From assembly GCF_013201625.1 (NCBI RefSeq), contig NZ_CP053839.1:62001-126000 (forward strand): 64,000 nucleotides of DNA. The letters are read 5' to 3'. Positions 18,935 through 27,674 of this stretch are shown one piece after another. The number at the start of each line of letters is the position of its first letter. The first letter of the stretch is position 1. Both the position numbers and the translations under genes were made by a program. Origin of the DNA: Aliarcobacter lanthieri. Lineage in GTDB: Bacteria > Campylobacterota > Campylobacteria > Campylobacterales > Arcobacteraceae. The notes below the pieces were generated by a model. That model saw only the letters and a list, made by a program, of their open reading frames with translations. It was not told the origin of the DNA and did no database searches.

Positions 18935-19935
18935 AAAAATTGATATTTTTTATTTCTTTTATAGCTATTGGTTTAAGTGCAAACCCAATAGATGCGAAGC
19001 AATTATTTAATATAGAAAGAGTAAAAGTAAAAAAAGAATTTGTAAAAGAATCAAAAATTTTTTACGGGATTACAAAAATAGATGAAAGTAAAACAGTAGA
19101 TATTGTAAGTAGATTTGATGGATATATTACGTATTTAAATGCGAATAAAAACTATCTAAATATAAAAAAGAGTGAAACTTTATATAGTATTTATTCATCA
19201 GAAATAAATTCTATTCAGCAAGAGATACAAATAGCTAAAGAATTGAATAATAATATTTATAAAAGTGCTATTACAAAATTAGATAATTTTGCAATAGCAA
19301 AAAATGAACAAGCTAAAATTATAAATGGAAAGGTAACAAATAATGGTATATTAGTATCTTCACCAATAAATGGAATAATTATTGAAAAAAATATAAACAA
19401 CAATAGTTATATACAAAGAGGTGAAGTACTATTTAAAATAGCTTCTTTAGATGAGCTTTGGTTTATAGCATCTGTTTATCAAGAAGACTTGGCTTTCCTA
19501 AAAATAGGAATGAATGCAAATATTAGATTTGATGGAATACAAAATTCTATATCATCAAGAATTGATTTTATATATCCAGTTTTCAATGAAGATACTAAAA
19601 CAGTTGATATTCGATTTATCGTACCAAATAAAGATTTGAATCTTTTACCATCTATGTTTGGAAAAGTTGAAATCTATAAAGATGAATTAGAAGTTTTAAC
19701 ACTTCCTAAAACTGCAGTTATAAAAAAAGAAGATAATTTTTATGTTTTTATTCCAAAAGAAAATGGAGAGTTTGAACCAAAGATTATAGAAGCAAAAAGA
19801 ATATCTAGCGATAAATATAAGGTTCTTTCTGGTCTTAATCAAGGTGATGAGGTTATTAACAATACTTTATTCTTATATGATGCAGATGCTATGACAAATA
19901 GATTGTATGATATAAAATCTCCTGATGAGTGGTAA
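18931..19935 (+). CDS. RND efflux periplasmic adaptor subunit (CusB/CzcB type)
   Basis: 334 residues with signal peptide (LIFFISFIAIGLSANP), a barrel-sandwich/lipoyl region (VSRFDGYITYLNAN; VSSPINGIIIEKNINNN) and beta-barrel and membrane-proximal domains (LWFIASVYQEDLAFLKIG). The adaptor bridges the inner-membrane pump and the TolC-like channel. The helical hairpin is very short (~40 residues), as in heavy-metal adaptors. It overlaps the channel gene by 4 bases. Confidence 0.88.
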   Translation: MKKLIFFISFIAIGLSANPIDAKQLFNIERVKVKKEFVKESKIFYGITKIDESKTVDIVSRFDGYITYLNANKNYLNIKKSETLYSIYSSEINSIQQEIQIAKELNNNIYKSAITKLDNFAIAKNEQAKIINGKVTNNGILVSSPINGIIIEKNINNNSYIQRGEVLFKIASLDELWFIASVYQEDLAFLKIGMNANIRFDGIQNSISSRIDFIYPVFNEDTKTVDIRFIVPNKDLNLLPSMFGKVEIYKDELEVLTLPKTAVIKKEDNFYVFIPKENGEFEPKIIEAKRISSDKYKVLSGLNQGDEVINNTLFLYDADAMTNRLYDIKSPDEW

Positions 19936-19938
19936 AAT

Positions 19939-22900
19939 ATGGTTGAAAGAATTATAGATTTAAGTGTAAAAAATCGTTTTATTGTATTATTTATAACATT
20001 TTTATTAGCTTTCTCTTCAATATGGGCTATAAAAAATACAAGTTTAGATGCAATTCCAGATTTATCTGCAAATCAAGTGATAATAGAAGTTGAGTGGGCA
20101 AATCAAAGTGCCAAAACGATAGAAGAACAAATATCATATCCTCTTATCTCAAATCTTATGAGTTTACCAAATATTGAAACTATAAGAGCTATGAGTTCTT
20201 TCTCAACATCTATGATATATGTGATTTTTAAAGATGGATATGATTTATATGATGCAAGAAGTAGAATATTAGAACAACTTTCTACTTTACAAGGAACATT
20301 TCCATCATTAGCAAAAGTCAAACTAGGACCAGATGCTTCTGGAGTTGGTTGGGCTTATGAATATGCTTTAAAATCAAATAATAGAAGTTTAGATGAACTT
20401 AGAACTTTGCAAGATTACTTTTTTAAATATGGTCTTTTAGGTGTTGATGGTGTTAGTGAAGTAGCATCAGTTGGTGGATTTGTACGAAACTATGAGATAA
20501 CTTTAAATCAAGATAAAGTTGTGCAATATGATTTAAGTATATTAGAAATAAAAGAAGCTCTTGAAAAAAACAATAATGATAGTGGAGCAAGAATTTTACT
20601 AGAAAATGGTTATGAGAGAATAATCAGTGCTAGAGCATATTTAAAATCTAAAAAAGATATTGAAGATATAACTATAAAAACTCTAAATAATATTCCATTA
20701 AAAATTAAAGATATTGCTGAAGTTAATCTTACTTCTACAGATAGAAGAGGAATTGCTGAATTAAATGGAGAAGGTGAAACAGTTGGTGGAATAGTTGTAA
20801 CAAGATATGGTGCAGATGTTTACGATGTAATACAAAGAGTTAAAGCTAAATTAGAAACTTTAAAAATAGATGATGTAGAAATAGTAGAAGTTTATGATAG
20901 AACTTCTTTGATTTCTAATGCTATAGATACATTAAAAAGAACTTTGATTGAAGAATCTTTGATAGTTATGCTTATAGTTGCTCTATTTTTATTCCATTTT
21001 AGAAGTGCATTGATTATTATCATAACTCTACCATTGACTGTTATTTTGAGTTTTTTACTTATGAAACTATTTGGTATTGGTTCAAATATTATGAGTTTAG
21101 GTGGGATAGCTATTGCAATAGGAGCTATGGTTGATGCTACTATTGTTATGGTAGAAAATGCACATAAACATCTACAAAATAAAGAAAATCTAAAAAAAGA
21201 TGAAAAAATAGAGATAATATTAAAATCAGCAAAACAAGTTGGACGCCCTATTTTCTTTGCCCTACTTTTGGTTGTAGTATCTTTTTTACCTATTTTTGCA
21301 CTCAGTGGTCAAGAAGGTAAACTATTTTCACCATTAGCTTTTACAAAAACTTTTGCTATGTTTAGTGGAGCAATATTATCTATTACAGTGGTACCTATTT
21401 TGATGATATATTTTATAAAAGGTAAAATTATAAGTGAAGATAAAAATATCTTAAATAGATTTTTTATTAAACTGTACTCTCCAATATTAAGATTTGCTTT
21501 GAAATTCAGATATTTTATTTTGACAATCTTTTTAGCTATTTTTCTAACTTCTATCTACACATATTCAAAACAAAAATGGGAGTTTATGCCAACTTTAAAT
21601 GAAGCAACTTTTATGTATATGCCTGTAACTCCTTATGGAATAGGTGTTGATTTAGCACGTGAGTTAGCACAAAAAACAAATATGGTTATAAAATCTTTTC
21701 CAGAAGTAGAAAATTCGTTTGCAAAGGCTGGACGAGCAGTAACAGCAACAGATCCTGCACCACTTGCAATGCTTGAAACAATAATAACTTTTAAACCACA
21801 AAATGAGTGGAGAGAAGGAATGACATATAAAAAGTTAATAGATGAAATGGATAAAAAACTCCAAATCCCTGGACTTGTAAACTCTTGGACATATCCTATA
21901 AAAGGTCGGATAGATATGTTACTTACAGGAATTCGTACTCCATTAGGAATAAAACTATATGGAAATGATTTACAAGTTTTACAAGAAGAGAGTTCTAAAA
22001 TAGAGAGTATTCTTAAAAATCATGAAGGAACTATGAGCGTAAGTGCAGATAAGATAAATCAAGGATACTATCTAAACATAGTTTTAGATGAAGAAGCAAT
22101 ATCAAGATATGAAATATCAAAAGATGATGTTTTACAAACTTTATCTTTAGGAGTTGGAGCAGAACAAATATCATTATTTTTAGATAAATTAGAAAGATAT
22201 CCAATAAGCTTAAGATATGAAGCAAGCCAAAGAGAAAATATTGAAGCTTTACAAAATCTTCAAATTAAAACAAAACTAGGATTTAAGCCTTTAGAACTAT
22301 TTGCTACTTTAAATTATGAAGAATCTGCTTCTATTATTCAATCTGAAAAAGCATTGAAAGTTGCTTATGTTTATATAAGTCCTAAAACAGACTATTCTAT
22401 AAAAGAGTACAAAGATAAAGCAAATCAACTTTTAGAAAATTTAAGGTTACCAACTGGTTACTATTTTGAGTGGTCAGGACAGAGTGAATTTTTAGAACTT
22501 GCTATGAAGAAGTTAGAATTAATTATTCCAATAGTTTTACTATTTATTTTTGTTTTAATATATTTAGCATTAAAAAATTTGACATACACTTTGATAATAT
22601 TTTTTACTCTTCCTTTTGCAATAAGTGGAGGTATTTTTTATCTTGAGTTTTTAGGATTTAATATATCAATAGCAGTTATTGTTGGGTTTTTAGCACTTTT
22701 AGGAGTTGCTGCTGAAACTTCAATAGTTATGATTTTATATCTTGATGAATCACTAAAAGAGTTGAAACTAAAAATAAAAGAATATACTGATAACGATTTA
22801 AAAGAAGCTATTTATCATGGAGCAGTTTTAAGACTTCGACCAAAACTTATGACTCTTTTTGCAATATTTGGAGGCTTAATTCCAATTATGTATATTAGTT

Positions 22901-23034
22901 CAATTGGTAGTGAAATTATGCAAAAAGTTGCAGCTCCTATGATTGGGGGAATGATAAGTTCAACTATCTTAACACTTGTTGTAATTCCAGCAATCTTTTA
23001 CATAGTTATTAAGAAAAAAGAGAAAATCAAATGA
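19939..23034 (+). CDS. CusA/CzcA-family RND pump, predicted Cu(I)/Ag(I) exporter
   Basis: 1031-residue, 12-helix proton-driven inner-membrane pump of the heavy-metal RND class. The helix-4 motif is GAMVDATIVMVEN (395-407), the form found in monovalent-metal CusA rather than the DFG..DGA form of zinc/cobalt CzcA. The three methionines of the CusA metal site have equivalents at M561 (YMP), M611 (PLAML) and M660 (RIDML), with the same 50- and 49-residue spacing as CusA M573/M623/M672. Substrate is therefore predicted to be Cu(I)/Ag(I). Last gene of the four-gene operon. Confidence 0.92.
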   Translation: MVERIIDLSVKNRFIVLFITFLLAFSSIWAIKNTSLDAIPDLSANQVIIEVEWANQSAKTIEEQISYPLISNLMSLPNIETIRAMSSFSTSMIYVIFKDGYDLYDARSRILEQLSTLQGTFPSLAKVKLGPDASGVGWAYEYALKSNNRSLDELRTLQDYFFKYGLLGVDGVSEVASVGGFVRNYEITLNQDKVVQYDLSILEIKEALEKNNNDSGARILLENGYERIISARAYLKSKKDIEDITIKTLNNIPLKIKDIAEVNLTSTDRRGIAELNGEGETVGGIVVTRYGADVYDVIQRVKAKLETLKIDDVEIVEVYDRTSLISNAIDTLKRTLIEESLIVMLIVALFLFHFRSALIIIITLPLTVILSFLLMKLFGIGSNIMSLGGIAIAIGAMVDATIVMVENAHKHLQNKENLKKDEKIEIILKSAKQVGRPIFFALLLVVVSFLPIFALSGQEGKLFSPLAFTKTFAMFSGAILSITVVPILMIYFIKGKIISEDKNILNRFFIKLYSPILRFALKFRYFILTIFLAIFLTSIYTYSKQKWEFMPTLNEATFMYMPVTPYGIGVDLARELAQKTNMVIKSFPEVENSFAKAGRAVTATDPAPLAMLETIITFKPQNEWREGMTYKKLIDEMDKKLQIPGLVNSWTYPIKGRIDMLLTGIRTPLGIKLYGNDLQVLQEESSKIESILKNHEGTMSVSADKINQGYYLNIVLDEEAISRYEISKDDVLQTLSLGVGAEQISLFLDKLERYPISLRYEASQRENIEALQNLQIKTKLGFKPLELFATLNYEESASIIQSEKALKVAYVYISPKTDYSIKEYKDKANQLLENLRLPTGYYFEWSGQSEFLELAMKKLELIIPIVLLFIFVLIYLALKNLTYTLIIFFTLPFAISGGIFYLEFLGFNISIAVIVGFLALLGVAAETSIVMILYLDESLKELKLKIKEYTDNDLKEAIYHGAVLRLRPKLMTLFAIFGGLIPIMYISSIGSEIMQKVAAPMIGGMISSTILTLVVIPAIFYIVIKKKEKIK

Positions 23035-23054
23035 TTAATTCTTGATTAATTCTA
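23033..23054. repeat. Tandem 11-bp repeat before yceI
   Basis: GATTAATTCTT followed by GATTAATTCTA, starting on the stop codon of the RND pump gene and about 42 bases before yceI. The 11-bp period resembles the repeat upstream of the efflux operon, but the sequence differs and is AT-rich, so it may be chance. Confidence 0.4.
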
Positions 23055-23095
23055 AAATTATATCATTGAATACAAATTAATTTTAAGGGGTAAAT

Positions 23096-23659
23096 ATGAA
23101 TATGATTTCAAAAATTGCAAGTTCGATAGTATTAACTGCTGGATTATTGAGTGCTTCACAATATGGAGTTGATAAAGCTCACTCAAATGTTGGTTTTACT
23201 GTAAAACATATGATGATTACAAATGTTCATGGTAGTTTTAAAGCTTATGATGCAGATATTGATTTTGATGAAGCAACAAAAACTTTCAAAAAATTTAGTG
23301 CAACAGTAGAAACAAAATCTATTGATACAGGGATTGAAAAAAGAGATGACCACTTAAGAAGTGATGACTTTTTTGCTAGTGATAAATTCCCAAAAATGAC
23401 TTTTGAAATGACTTCATATAAAGCAGATGGTGATGAAGGTAAAATGAAAGGAAATCTTACAATTAGAGGAATTACAAAACCTGTTACTTTAGAAGTTGAA
23501 GATATTTCTGTTTTAGGAAATAAAGTTGGTTTTGCACTCGAAGGTAAAATCAATAGAACAGATTTTGATTTAAAATGGAACAAAGCTATTGAATTAGGTG
23601 GAGTTGCTGTTGGTGAAGAAGTAAAAATTAAAGTTGATGTTGAAGCTGAAAAGAAATAG
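23096..23659 (+). CDS. YceI-family periplasmic lipid-binding protein
   Basis: 187 residues with signal peptide (KIASSIVLTAGLLSASQ) and the YceI lipocalin-like barrel: YGVDKAHSNVGFTVKHMM, RDDHLRSDDFFASDKFP, GNLTIRGITKPVTLEV. YceI proteins bind isoprenoid lipids and respond to acid or other stress; the exact role is unclear. It has its own ribosome binding site (AAGGGG) and terminator. Confidence 0.92.
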   Translation: MNMISKIASSIVLTAGLLSASQYGVDKAHSNVGFTVKHMMITNVHGSFKAYDADIDFDEATKTFKKFSATVETKSIDTGIEKRDDHLRSDDFFASDKFPKMTFEMTSYKADGDEGKMKGNLTIRGITKPVTLEVEDISVLGNKVGFALEGKINRTDFDLKWNKAIELGGVAVGEEVKIKVDVEAEKK

Positions 23660-23671
23660 TTTCAAAATAGT

Positions 23672-23695
23672 AAACTAAGGCTTTGCCTTAGTTTT
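23672..23695. terminator. Bidirectional terminator between yceI and merR-type gene
   Basis: Perfect 10-bp stem AAACTAAGGC / GCCTTAGTTT with TTT loop, followed by T on the plus strand and by A-rich sequence on the other. It covers the last codons of the MerR gene. Confidence 0.8.
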
Positions 23696-23996
23696 CATTT
23701 ATTTGCTTTAATTTATCAAATGCACTTTGAAGTTTTTCAACTCTATCTTCTACTTTTTTAACTGAAGCTTCTAAAGTAAAACCTTCATCAAGTAGCTCTT
23801 TTATCAAAAGTATCTTTTTTATATTTAAATAATCAAATTTTCTAGTCGTTCCATCTTTTTGACAAGAAGATTGAATAATCCCTTTATCTTCCCAATATCT
23901 AAGTTTTCTTTGTGGTATTCCTGTAACTTCTGATACATCACCAATAGTTACAAGTAGTTTTGATACTAAATTTGGGTCAAATAAATCTTCAAACAT
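23688..23996 (-). CDS. MerR-family transcriptional regulator
   Basis: 102 residues. N-terminal winged HTH (VTIGDVSEVTGIPQRKLRYW, then EDKGIIQ and TRKFDYLNIKKI) and a C-terminal coiled coil for dimerisation (VKKVEDRVEKLQSAFDKLK). No cysteine-rich metal site is present. It is divergent from the isochorismatase-like gene, and the gap between them contains repeated dyads suited to MerR binding, so it probably controls that gene and itself. Confidence 0.88.
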   Translation of the reverse strand: MFEDLFDPNLVSKLLVTIGDVSEVTGIPQRKLRYWEDKGIIQSSCQKDGTTRKFDYLNIKKILLIKELLDEGFTLEASVKKVEDRVEKLQSAFDKLKQINEN

Positions 23997-24031
23997 TTTA
24001 TCTCCTTAAATTGTAATATATTGTACTTGTT

Positions 24032-24048
24032 TTGTAATTAATCTACAA
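24032..24048. promoter_or_regulatory. Dyad operator copy 1 for the MerR-type regulator
   Basis: TTGTAATTAATCTACAA has inverted arms TTGTA/TACAA separated by 7 bases. A second near-identical copy lies exactly 50 bases further at 24082, about five helical turns, so bound dimers would face the same side of the DNA. Two further TTGTA half-sites occur at 24011 and 24021. Confidence 0.65.
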
Positions 24049-24081
24049 TTAAGGGAAATTATCTTAAATTTTCAACAATGA

Positions 24082-24098
24082 TTGTAACTAATCTACAA
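24082..24098. promoter_or_regulatory. Dyad operator copy 2 for the MerR-type regulator
   Basis: TTGTAACTAATCTACAA, differing from copy 1 in one base, lies 13 bases before the start codon of the isochorismatase-like gene. Both copies are followed by a purine-rich AAGG tract, so the repeat extends to nearly 30 bases and looks like a duplicated control segment. Confidence 0.65.
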
Positions 24099-24111
24099 AA
24101 AAGGAAAATAT

Positions 24112-25182
24112 ATGACAAGAATAATTTTAGTAACACTACTTTTTGTAGTAAATCTATATTCGAAGGATAGTAAAATGCAAGACTTAGATCTAAAAAGTTC
24201 TGCCTTGGTGCTAATAGAGTACCAAAATGAGTGGTTAGATAAAAATTCTAAATTATATAAACTTATGAAAGATAAAAAGCAGTTTGAAGAGTCTATAAAA
24301 AACTCAAAAATTGCTTTAGAATATGCAAGAAAAATTGGTATGAAAGTAATTCATATTCCTTTAATTTTAAGTGATGACTATAAAGAGTTTGGAAATGGGC
24401 AATATGGATTAAGGGTAGTTATTCCACAAGTTAAGACTTGGCAAGGAAAAAGTAAAGATTTTCATAAAGATTTTGCCCCAAAAGAAAATGAATTTGTAGT
24501 AAGTGGAAGATTGGGTGCTAGTGGATTTGCTGGTTCAAATTTAGATGTAATTTTAAGAAATAATGGTATAAAAACTTTGTATATGACAGGTTATGCTACA
24601 AATGTTTGTGTTGAATCAACTTTTAGAGAAGCACATGATAAAGGATATAACTCTATAGTAATAGATGATGCAACAAGTAGTTTTACAAAAGAAGAGAAAG
24701 AGTTTTTTATCAAAAATATTGTTCATCATTTTGGAGCAAATATTTCTACAAAAGAGTTTATAAATTTAAAAATATCTATGGATAAAAAATATATTGTAAG
24801 TAGTTTTTATAAAGCCTTAGGTAAAAAAGATATAAATAAAGCTTTATCTTTAGTTGATGAAAATATAGAGTACATAGCTGTAAAAGAAACTAGCCCTATT
24901 TTTCCTGATTTATATGGAAAATATAGTAACAAAAAAGAGTTATTAGAGTTTTTTACCCATTTAAATGAATACTACAAAACTTTAGATTTTAGTATTGAAA
25001 GTATTGGAGAAAATGAAAATAGTATATTTGTGAAAGGATATTTAAAATATGAGATATTAAAAAATAAAGAGATTTATGAAACAGATTTTATGGCTTTGAT
25101 ATATATTGAAGATAATTTGATTAAAAAATATCAATTTTTTAAAGATACTGCACTTTTAGAGTATTTATATAAAAAAGAGTAG
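24112..25182 (+). CDS. Exported isochorismatase-like hydrolase fused to a SnoaL-like domain
   Basis: 356 residues: signal-peptide-like start (ILVTLLFVVNLYS), an isochorismatase-family domain (about 28-220) and a C-terminal NTF2/SnoaL-like domain (about 225-355, VSSFYKALGKKDINKALSLV). The nucleophile cysteine is present (C166 in GYATNVCVEST), but the usual N-terminal aspartate is glutamate (E36, LVLIEYQNEW) and the usual lysine position reads S131-G132. It could act on a different substrate or be non-hydrolytic. Likely controlled by the divergent MerR regulator. Confidence 0.75.
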   Translation: MTRIILVTLLFVVNLYSKDSKMQDLDLKSSALVLIEYQNEWLDKNSKLYKLMKDKKQFEESIKNSKIALEYARKIGMKVIHIPLILSDDYKEFGNGQYGLRVVIPQVKTWQGKSKDFHKDFAPKENEFVVSGRLGASGFAGSNLDVILRNNGIKTLYMTGYATNVCVESTFREAHDKGYNSIVIDDATSSFTKEEKEFFIKNIVHHFGANISTKEFINLKISMDKKYIVSSFYKALGKKDINKALSLVDENIEYIAVKETSPIFPDLYGKYSNKKELLEFFTHLNEYYKTLDFSIESIGENENSIFVKGYLKYEILKNKEIYETDFMALIYIEDNLIKKYQFFKDTALLEYLYKKE

Positions 25183-25202
25183 AAGATTAGTCTTCTATTC
25201 TT
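25175..25202. terminator. Bidirectional hairpin between convergent genes
   Basis: AGAAGA-TTAG-TCTTCT core extended by AGAGT/ATTCT pairing, spanning both stop codons of the isochorismatase-like gene and hom. No long T run, so strength is uncertain. Confidence 0.5.
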
Positions 25203-26449
25203 ATCATAACAGGTTTTTTAAGAACTACACCAGAGTTTTCTAATTCATTTATAGCTTTTATAATATCTTTTTCTACACAAGTATGAGTTGTAAGAAGTAA
25301 GTTTGCTTTTGCATCTTTTTTAGCTTTTTGCATCATATTTTCAATAGATATATCATTATCACCAAAAACTTTTGCAACTTTTGCTAAAGTTCCTGATTTA
25401 TCAGCAACTTCAAGTCTTAGATAGTATTTTGTTCTTATTTCATCTTTTGACATTAGAGTTGGTTTCTCACCAACTTGTTTCTCAAAACCAAGCATTGGAG
25501 AACCTTTACCTTTTCTAGCAATATCTATGATATTTGCTATAACTGCACTAGCAGTTGCATCTCCACCAGCTCCAGCTCCATAATACATAGTTTCACCAAC
25601 TTTATCTCCGATTACAGATACGCCATTCATAACTCCATCAACTTTTGCTATCATCTTATCTTGAGGAATTAAAACTGGATGAACTCTAAGTTCTATTTGA
25701 TTTTCTACTTTTTTTGCAATTCCTAAAAGTTTTATATTGTACTCAAACTCTTTTGCAAACTCTATATCTGTTCTAGATATATTTTGAATACCTTCTATTA
25801 ATATATCTTCAGGTTTTACATCTATACCATAAGCAATAGAACCAAGAATTAAAAGTTTATGAGCTGTATCAAATCCACCAACATCAAAAGTTGGATCAGC
25901 TTCTGCATAACCTAATTCTTGAGCTTCTTTTAGTATAACATCATAGGCTACACCTTCATTTATCATTTTTGTAAGCATAAAATTACAAGTTCCATTCATA
26001 ATACCTTGAATAGATTTTATATTATTTGCACTAAGTCCATCTCTCAAAGCATTTATTATAGGTATTCCACCTGCAACTGCTGCTTCAAATTCAAAAGGTG
26101 TATCACTTGCAAGTTCTTGAAGTTCATATCTATGGTATGCTAATAAAGCCTTATTTGCTGTAACAACTGCTTTACCATTTTCTAAAGCTTTTTTTACAAT
26201 TTCATAAGGCTTTTCAATTCCGCCCATTAGTTCAACAACAATATCAATATTATCATCTTCTAAAACTCTTGAAACATCATCTGTAAGTTCTATTTCTACA
26301 TCTCTTTTTTTGTTTAAATTTGAAACTACTCCAATAGTAGGAACAATTTCAATACCTGCTCGTGCAGTAATAATATTTTTATTATCTCTTAAAATATTTG
26401 CAACACTTGTTCCAACTGTTCCTACTCCAATAATTCCAACTCTAAGCAT
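25187..26449 (-). CDS. hom: Homoserine dehydrogenase
   Basis: 420 residues: Rossmann NAD(P)-binding N-terminus (VGIIGVGTVGTSVANIL), catalytic domain (GIMNGTCNFMLTKM, the G-N-T-C-N signature, and AEADPTFDVGG) and a C-terminal ACT domain (about 345-420) for feedback control by threonine. It reduces aspartate semialdehyde to homoserine on the way to threonine and methionine. It follows the aminotransferase gene by 12 bases, and the order continues rlmB-rsmI-rpmE upstream, a layout known in Campylobacter. Confidence 0.95.
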   Translation of the reverse strand: MLRVGIIGVGTVGTSVANILRDNKNIITARAGIEIVPTIGVVSNLNKKRDVEIELTDDVSRVLEDDNIDIVVELMGGIEKPYEIVKKALENGKAVVTANKALLAYHRYELQELASDTPFEFEAAVAGGIPIINALRDGLSANNIKSIQGIMNGTCNFMLTKMINEGVAYDVILKEAQELGYAEADPTFDVGGFDTAHKLLILGSIAYGIDVKPEDILIEGIQNISRTDIEFAKEFEYNIKLLGIAKKVENQIELRVHPVLIPQDKMIAKVDGVMNGVSVIGDKVGETMYYGAGAGGDATASAVIANIIDIARKGKGSPMLGFEKQVGEKPTLMSKDEIRTKYYLRLEVADKSGTLAKVAKVFGDNDISIENMMQKAKKDAKANLLLTTHTCVEKDIIKAINELENSGVVLKKPVMIRIED

Positions 26450-26461
26450 TCTTAAATCCTA

Positions 26462-27670
26462 TTATAATGTTTTTAAATATCTCTTGATATTTTTTGCAGC
26501 TTGTCTAATTCTTTTTTCATTTTCAATTAAAGCAATTCTTACATATTGATCACCATAATGTCCAAATCCAATACCAGGACTTACAGCAACTTGAGCTTCT
26601 CTTAAAAGTTGTTTAGAAAATTCTAAACTTCCTAAATGTTGAGCTTTTTCAGGTATTTTTGCCCAAATAAACATAGAAGCATTTGGTTTATCCATAATCC
26701 AACCAGCTTCTGCAAATGTTTTAAGCATAATATCTCTTCTTTTTTCATATTTAGAAACTATTTCATCTACACAATCTTGTGGACCATCTAAAGCAACAGT
26801 TGCTGCTATTTGAATAGGTGCAAACATACCATAATCAAGCCATGATTTAATTCTTTTTAAAGCACCTACAAGTTTTTCATTTCCAACTATAAACCCTACT
26901 CTCCATCCAGCCATATTGTATGATTTACTTAAAGTAAAACATTCAACAGCAACATCTAAAGCACCTTCTGCTTGGAAAATAGAAGGAGTTTTATATCCAT
27001 CAAAAGTAATATCAGCATAAGCAATATCAGAAATAATATAAAATCTCTCTTTTTTTGCCATAGCTACAAGTTTTGTATAAAACTCTGGTGTTACAGTTGC
27101 ACAACTTGGATTGTGTGGGAAGTTTACAACTACATATTTTACTTTAGGAATAGATTCATCTATTGTTTTTTGTAAACTTTTAAAGAATAAATCTTCATCT
27201 ACTTTAAATTCTTTATCAAAAACTAATTCAAACTTATGTATTGCAGCACCATTTAGCATAAAAGCATAAGAGTGAATTGGATAAGTTGGATCTGGAACTA
27301 CTGCTACATCTCCAACATTTACTATTGCTTGAACTAAATGTACATAACCTTCTTTTGAACCCATTGTTGCACAAGCATGTTTATCAGGATCTAAGAAATC
27401 AACTCCATATTTTCTTTTATACCAATTACAAATAGCTAATCTTAATTTATAAATACCAATACTTGCACTATAACCATAGTTTTTTGGTTTACTTGAAGCA
27501 TCTTTTAATTTATCAACGATATGTTTTGGTGTAGGACCATCTGGATTACCCATTGAAAAATCTATTACATCAACACCTGCTCTTCTAGCTTCCATTTTTA
27601 TAGCATTTACTTCTGCAAATACATAGTTTGGAAGCCTTTTCATTCTTTCAAATTCAATTTCTGGAAACAT
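26462..27670 (-). CDS. alaC: AlaC-type pyridoxal-phosphate aminotransferase
   Basis: 402 residues from ATG 27670, chosen because AAGGAGT precedes it; the frame is open 10 codons further but that would overlap the previous stop. Class I fold with SLSK-type lysine motif (FTLSKSYNMAGWRVGF) and late RIALIENEKRIRQA. It resembles E. coli AlaC throughout (RLPNYVFAEVNAIKMEARR; DVIDFSMGNPDGPTP), an alanine-forming transaminase; substrate in this lineage is inferred. In the same run as hom. Confidence 0.88.
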   Translation of the reverse strand: MFPEIEFERMKRLPNYVFAEVNAIKMEARRAGVDVIDFSMGNPDGPTPKHIVDKLKDASSKPKNYGYSASIGIYKLRLAICNWYKRKYGVDFLDPDKHACATMGSKEGYVHLVQAIVNVGDVAVVPDPTYPIHSYAFMLNGAAIHKFELVFDKEFKVDEDLFFKSLQKTIDESIPKVKYVVVNFPHNPSCATVTPEFYTKLVAMAKKERFYIISDIAYADITFDGYKTPSIFQAEGALDVAVECFTLSKSYNMAGWRVGFIVGNEKLVGALKRIKSWLDYGMFAPIQIAATVALDGPQDCVDEIVSKYEKRRDIMLKTFAEAGWIMDKPNASMFIWAKIPEKAQHLGSLEFSKQLLREAQVAVSPGIGFGHYGDQYVRIALIENEKRIRQAAKNIKRYLKTL

Positions 27671-27674
27671 TTTA

